A DNA stretch of 10,249 bases from Alphaproteobacteria bacterium (lineage in GTDB: Bacteria; Pseudomonadota; Alphaproteobacteria; SMXP01). Shown here piece after piece: positions 8,001 to 10,249 of this stretch. Position numbers and translations under genes: made by a program. Location of the stretch: the NCBI GenBank assembly GCA_028280675.1, contig JANQLI010000128.1, positions 1 through 10,249 of the forward strand. The letters run 5' to 3'. Each line of letters opens with the position of its first letter. Within the stretch, counting starts at the first letter, position 1. A model generated the notes under the pieces. It made no database searches. It had not been told where the DNA came from and worked only from the letters and a program-made list of their open reading frames with translations.

Positions 8001-8287
8001 GGTACAGCATCCATGACGCCGCTGTGGAAGCCGCAAGGATGCGGTTTCGCGCGATGACACTCACGTCACTCACAACATTAATGGGTATGCTGCCAATCTT
8101 GGTTGAAACGAGCCTGCAAGCCATGATCTTGAAGCCCTTGATCGCAAGCTTGGCATTTGGAATACTCACGGCGAGTATCTTGGTTCTATTCCTTGTACCA
8201 GCGACATATCTGATTATTGAAGATCTGGGGTATGCGCGCTTTCGCAGACATAAAACCGATCCGAACCAAGAAATTGCGATTGGTTAG
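5042..8287 (+). CDS. RND-family efflux pump, inner-membrane proton antiporter
   Basis: This 1081-residue AcrB-superfamily pump expels substrate from the periplasm or membrane using the proton gradient. The 12-helix plan is visible: TM1 (about 11-29), periplasmic loop 1 (about 31-328), TM2-TM6 (about 333-476), TM7 (about 562-582), periplasmic loop 2 (about 583-903) and TM8-TM12 (about 905-1058). TM4 carries the proton-relay pair Asp394-Asp395 in LMDDGIVIAEN, so the pump looks functional. In TM10 (GGIVVNNSIL, 966-975) Asn971 stands where AcrB has Lys940, a replacement found in many RND relatives. The cytoplasmic segment between TM6 and TM7 is about 85 residues, roughly twice that of AcrB. The start codon overlaps the adaptor stop (ATGA). 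Substrates cannot be predicted: multidrug, lipid or metabolite export are all possible, and no metal-RND motifs were recognised. Confidence 0.94.
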   Translation: MTRFLTSHPTAANLLMLVFLSLGLTALPSLQRASFPDMPIVKVEVSIAYPGASTQEVEEAICEKMEEAAETVTDTIKVSCVAREGFSQTIYEMRQESDLDRFFNDIRTEIEAIDDFPEQIEEPVMKRIGITIPVTSVAIYGPISQPDLKVYAEQIKTRMQALPGVTQVEIAGFADRQIRIEIGATTLRQFGLSTADIANRIARQSIEMPSGTIETTDADILIKFNDERRNTREFENLIVVSSLTGAEIRLGDIAKIEDTFELEEEKIIFNGYPAALLTIFRTQADDTLNVIDTVTAFVNAEQERAPENASIELTQDQSSLVRDRLNLLVKNGGFGLILVLITLWIFFGIRYSFWVAMGLPVSFGGSLFLMTLFGVTLNLISMVGLLIAVGVLMDDGIVIAENIAAHWARGKKPLDAAVDGAREVMPSVFSSFATTIMIFGPLMFITGDLGAILKALPIVLVMTVSVSLIEAFIILPSHLNHSLSNADKVSKLQRALNAIGRTLVAWLGQPLLGWLPEARRAQCLSFLQACQNMRPTFRTWFEAKRDEVMMPLVERAIQWRYLTLGSVLAFLVFSLSILGLGILKFEAFPDLDGDTVAARILLPQGTPLERTENIVNQVIEAATPIDVRETPHQPGGQKLIQGIMIRYNQNTMASEVGPHVATVSIDLLSAEERTVTLDDFRNEWRSNMADIPDVLNISFGDFEIGPEGLAIDMELSGTDLAELQAASLELQNWVASYAGAEDVMSDMRPGKPEMEIRLREGALALGLDSRMIANQLRAAFYGTTASEIQVGSESFEIDVRLSPEDRNSFDDLEYFTITTPTGAQVPLGTVAILEENRGFARIRRVNGLRTVTIKGSVDQSIGNSSEIVNDTINRFIPELLERYPTVQFQVEGQTAEAAETGSSILRGFSLGLFGVFILLSIQFRSYVEPLIVMMIIPTALIGVVWGHLLLGLNLSMPSIIGFVSLGGIVVNNSILMVTFIKIKGREGYSIHDAAVEAARMRFRAMTLTSLTTLMGMLPILVETSLQAMILKPLIASLAFGILTASILVLFLVPATYLIIEDLGYARFRRHKTDPNQEIAIG

Positions 8288-8321
8288 CAACGAAACGGAA
8301 AACAGGGAGGGGGACAGACCT

Positions 8322-8693
8322 ATGACGCAGATGTGGTTGATTATCGCAGGCTTGAGCGGATTTATCGCCGTTGCCCTAGGGGCGTTTGGGTTCCATAACC
8401 TCAAACCAGACATGACTCCGGAGCAGTACGAGAATTTTGCCCTCGGGAATATGTTTCATCTTGTGCACTCCGCTGCATTGCTCGGCGTGAGCATCCTCGC
8501 CGGACAAGGCCGCAAAGGCGCACATCTCGCAGGCATTGGATTTGTCTTAGGCATTTTCCTCTTCAGCGGCGTGCTCTATACATCTTGGGTGCTTGGCCCC
8601 GCCATTGGCATGCTCGCTCCATTTGGCGGTCTCTCATACATGGCGGGGTGGATCTTGATTGCTGTCTCTTCCTTGCAGGGTGGCCACGAATAA
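8322..8693 (+). CDS. DUF423 (YgdD-like) small integral membrane protein
   Basis: This 123-residue, four-helix membrane protein has helices at about 5-23, 44-61, 67-90 and 95-117. DUF423 signatures are visible: ALGAFGFHNL (18-27), a helix-2 FHLVHS (45-50), LFSGVLYTS (80-88) and APFGGLSYMAGW (99-110). The biochemical function of the family is unknown. The start at 8322 is chosen because AGGGAGGGGG (8304-8313) lies 8 nt upstream; an in-frame start at 8217 would overlap the pump gene by 71 nt and add a polar tail unlike the family. It begins 34 nt after the pump stop and may be co-transcribed with it, but it has its own strong ribosome site. DUF423 genes occur in many contexts, so a direct role in efflux is not implied. 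Confidence 0.88.
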   Translation: MTQMWLIIAGLSGFIAVALGAFGFHNLKPDMTPEQYENFALGNMFHLVHSAALLGVSILAGQGRKGAHLAGIGFVLGIFLFSGVLYTSWVLGPAIGMLAPFGGLSYMAGWILIAVSSLQGGHE

Positions 8694-8741
8694 GGCCATA
8701 CTCACAACATCAACCCTCTCTCTAGGAGCCAATCGCACACA

Positions 8742-10055
8742 ATGTCTGACACCCTTTGCCAGGCAGAGTCATCTGTGTTTCCAACATGCGACGTTGCGTA
8801 TGAGGCGCATGCGCCCTCACAGCCTTTAAGAATCCTTCTGCCCTCTTATCGGTCGGCCCCTTTTTCCGGCGGTCAGGGTGTTTACATCAAACATCTTTCC
8901 AAAGCATTGGTGGAGCGGGGTCATTCTGTCGATGTGATTTCCGGCCCGCCCTACCCGCATCTCGATCCACGAGTGGGGTTGATCAAACTTCCATCTCTCG
9001 ATCTCCATGCAAAGCGAAACGGGTTGCTGGCATTGCGATCCCAAAACCTGACCTCTTTCACGGATATGTATGAATGGTTCGCCCATAACACAGGCAAATT
9101 TGCTGAACCCTATACATTTGGACGGCGGCTGACGAAATTCTTACGCCACCATAAACATCGCTACGATATTGTTCACGACAACCAATCTTTGGCATGGGGC
9201 CTTTTGCAAATCGCCCGCATGGGCCTGCCCGTGATCGCCACGATTCATCACCCCATTACACGCGATCTGAAATTGGCGCTCGACGCCGAAGAAAATTCTT
9301 TTATGCGCGCATTAATGAAGCGCTGGCACTCCTTTCTTGATATGCAGAAAAAAGTATCGCGCCTGTTGCCTGCGATCATCACCGTCTCGCAAAACACCAA
9401 ACGCGACTTGGTGTCGGACTTTGGCCTGACCGAAGATCAGATGCATGTGATCTATAATGGGGTGGATACGGATGTCTTTCGCCCGCTTGAGACGATTACC
9501 CGCGATGACAAGACCCTCATGACAACGGCAAGCGCCGATGTGCCCTTAAAGGGGCTGCGTTACTTATTAATCGCTTTTTCTCAACTACGTCAACGCCATC
9601 CCGATTTGCGCTTGGTCGTTGTTGGTAAAGCACGCGCGGGCGCAACAGACACCTTAATCGATGAGCTCGGGCTGCACGGCCATATCACTTTTTTACAGAA
9701 CATTACCGATGAGGCTCTGGTTAAAGCGTATGCCAAAGCAACCATTGCCGTTTGCCCGTCGCTCTATGAAGGGTTTGGCTTTCCCGCTGCAGAGGCGATG
9801 GCGTGCGGCGTACCGTTGGTCTCAACAACTGGAGGCGCGCTGCCGGAAGTGGTCGGCGATGCTGGGCGACTTGTAGAGCCAGCAAATGCCACAGCTCTAA
9901 CAGACGCGATCGACGATCTCCTGCAAAAGCCCCTGCTGCGCAACACGCTCGGTGCAAGAGGCCGTGAACGCATGCTCAGTCATTTCACATGGCGTCAAGC
10001 GGCGTGCAATTACGAAACACTTTACCAGTACTCGATCCATCATGTTGACCGTTGA
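8742..10055 (+). CDS. Glycosyltransferase family 4-type (GT-B fold) glycosyltransferase
   Basis: This 437-residue soluble or peripheral enzyme transfers a sugar from a nucleotide-sugar to an acceptor. The N-terminal Rossmann half begins at PLRILLPSYR (28-37) and has the glycine loop SGGQGVYIKHLSKAL (42-56) typical of the family. YNGVDTDVFRP (238-248) marks the linker to the C-terminal donor-binding half (about 255-425). That half carries the EX7E motif, EGFGFPAAE (Glu343 and Glu351), followed by ACGVPLV (354-360) and GGALPEVVGDAGRLV (364-378). About 27 residues precede the first strand, longer than usual. AGGAG (8724-8728) is 13 nt from the ATG, a wide spacing, and no better-placed start was found. 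The stop lies 14 nt inside the next gene, a methyltransferase, which suggests joint modification of one glycan or lipid. Donor and acceptor are unknown. Confidence 0.92.
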   Translation: MSDTLCQAESSVFPTCDVAYEAHAPSQPLRILLPSYRSAPFSGGQGVYIKHLSKALVERGHSVDVISGPPYPHLDPRVGLIKLPSLDLHAKRNGLLALRSQNLTSFTDMYEWFAHNTGKFAEPYTFGRRLTKFLRHHKHRYDIVHDNQSLAWGLLQIARMGLPVIATIHHPITRDLKLALDAEENSFMRALMKRWHSFLDMQKKVSRLLPAIITVSQNTKRDLVSDFGLTEDQMHVIYNGVDTDVFRPLETITRDDKTLMTTASADVPLKGLRYLLIAFSQLRQRHPDLRLVVVGKARAGATDTLIDELGLHGHITFLQNITDEALVKAYAKATIAVCPSLYEGFGFPAAEAMACGVPLVSTTGGALPEVVGDAGRLVEPANATALTDAIDDLLQKPLLRNTLGARGRERMLSHFTWRQAACNYETLYQYSIHHVDR

Positions 10056-10249
10056 CATCTCCCTGCTCAATCTCAGGAAAGGAAGCTATGTGCTTGACCT
10101 GGGATGCGGCGAAGGCCGCCATATGCACGGCGTGTTCAGCGCCAAAGAATGTCATGTCTTTGGTGTTGATCTCTCGCTGGCCGATATAGAGACAACACGC
10201 GACGGGTTCGATGTTGTGCACCCCCTTGTCCCGCAGGATCAACGCTCCT
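10042..10249 (+). CDS. Class I SAM-dependent methyltransferase, 5' part (cut by window end)
   Basis: An open frame from ATG 10042 runs without a stop to the end of the window (69 full codons). It reads SYVLDLGCGEGRHMHG at 15-30, an exact class I methyltransferase motif I (Gly21, Gly23, Gly25 in GCGEG). HVFGVDLS (38-45) follows, with Asp43 at the end of the second strand where the SAM ribose is bound. The enzyme should methylate a small molecule, lipid or sugar; the substrate domain is outside the window. The start lies within the glycosyltransferase gene (14-nt overlap) with no clear ribosome site, so it is probably translated by coupling. The motif begins only about 16 residues from the start, a short N-terminus compatible with a stand-alone enzyme. 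Confidence 0.85.
   Translation, partial: MLTVDISLLNLRKGSYVLDLGCGEGRHMHGVFSAKECHVFGVDLSLADIETTRDGFDVVHPLVPQDQRS

Noticed and set aside
8217..8321. Upstream start for the DUF423 gene
   Set aside because: It would overlap the pump gene by 71 nt and add 35 polar residues absent from the family, while ATG 8322 has an excellent AGGGAGGGGG ribosome site.
8680..8698. TGGCC-loop-GGCCA hairpin over the DUF423 stop as a terminator
   Set aside because: It has only a 5-bp stem, an 8-nt loop and no T-run; too weak to call.
1..10249. CRISPR array, tRNA, rRNA, insertion sequence or phage genes
   Set aside because: No regularly spaced repeats, structural RNA signatures, transposase or integrase frames were seen; nearly all DNA is accounted for by ordinary coding genes.

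Overview
This 10.2-kb window looks like chromosomal DNA from an alphaproteobacterium of moderate GC content. That placement is inferred from gene content, dense packing with ATGA start/stop overlaps, and a TTAA-N7-TTAAC motif matching the CtrA consensus. No marker gene is present to fix the taxon. I saw no insertion sequence, CRISPR array, tRNA, rRNA or integrase, so this is not an obviously mobile region.

Layout. (1) 27-2258 (+): a CHASE2-type membrane protein with a class III adenylate/guanylate cyclase-like domain. Several catalytic positions are replaced, so it may be a pseudo-cyclase sensor. (2) 2273-2294: a perfect 8-bp hairpin between convergent genes. (3) 2317-2688 (-): a small membrane-anchored or secreted monohaem c-type cytochrome. 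(4) 2689-2934: a divergent intergenic region with an unusual amount of structure. It holds a 35-bp dyad with a TTAA-N7-TTAAC motif, a tandem TTGTCAA repeat, and three related AATCATATG-like operator elements around a good sigma-70-like promoter. (5) 2935-8287 (+): a three-gene RND efflux operon made of a CecR-like TetR regulator, a membrane fusion protein and a 1081-residue RND pump. Each junction is an ATGA overlap. (6) 8322-8693 (+): a DUF423 four-helix membrane protein just downstream. (7) 8742-10055 (+): a GT4-type glycosyltransferase, overlapping by 14 nt a SAM-dependent methyltransferase that runs off the window at 10249.

How the genes fit together. The regulator, fusion protein and pump form an autoregulated export system, with the regulator probably acting on the operator array upstream of itself. 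No outer-membrane channel gene lies in the window, so the pump must use one encoded elsewhere. The glycosyltransferase and methyltransferase start what is probably a second functional unit (glycan or glycolipid modification) that continues beyond the right edge. The cyclase-like protein and the cytochrome are single genes facing each other.

The best candidates for something undescribed are the degenerate cyclase domain and the regulatory architecture at 2743-2898. The rest belongs to known families.
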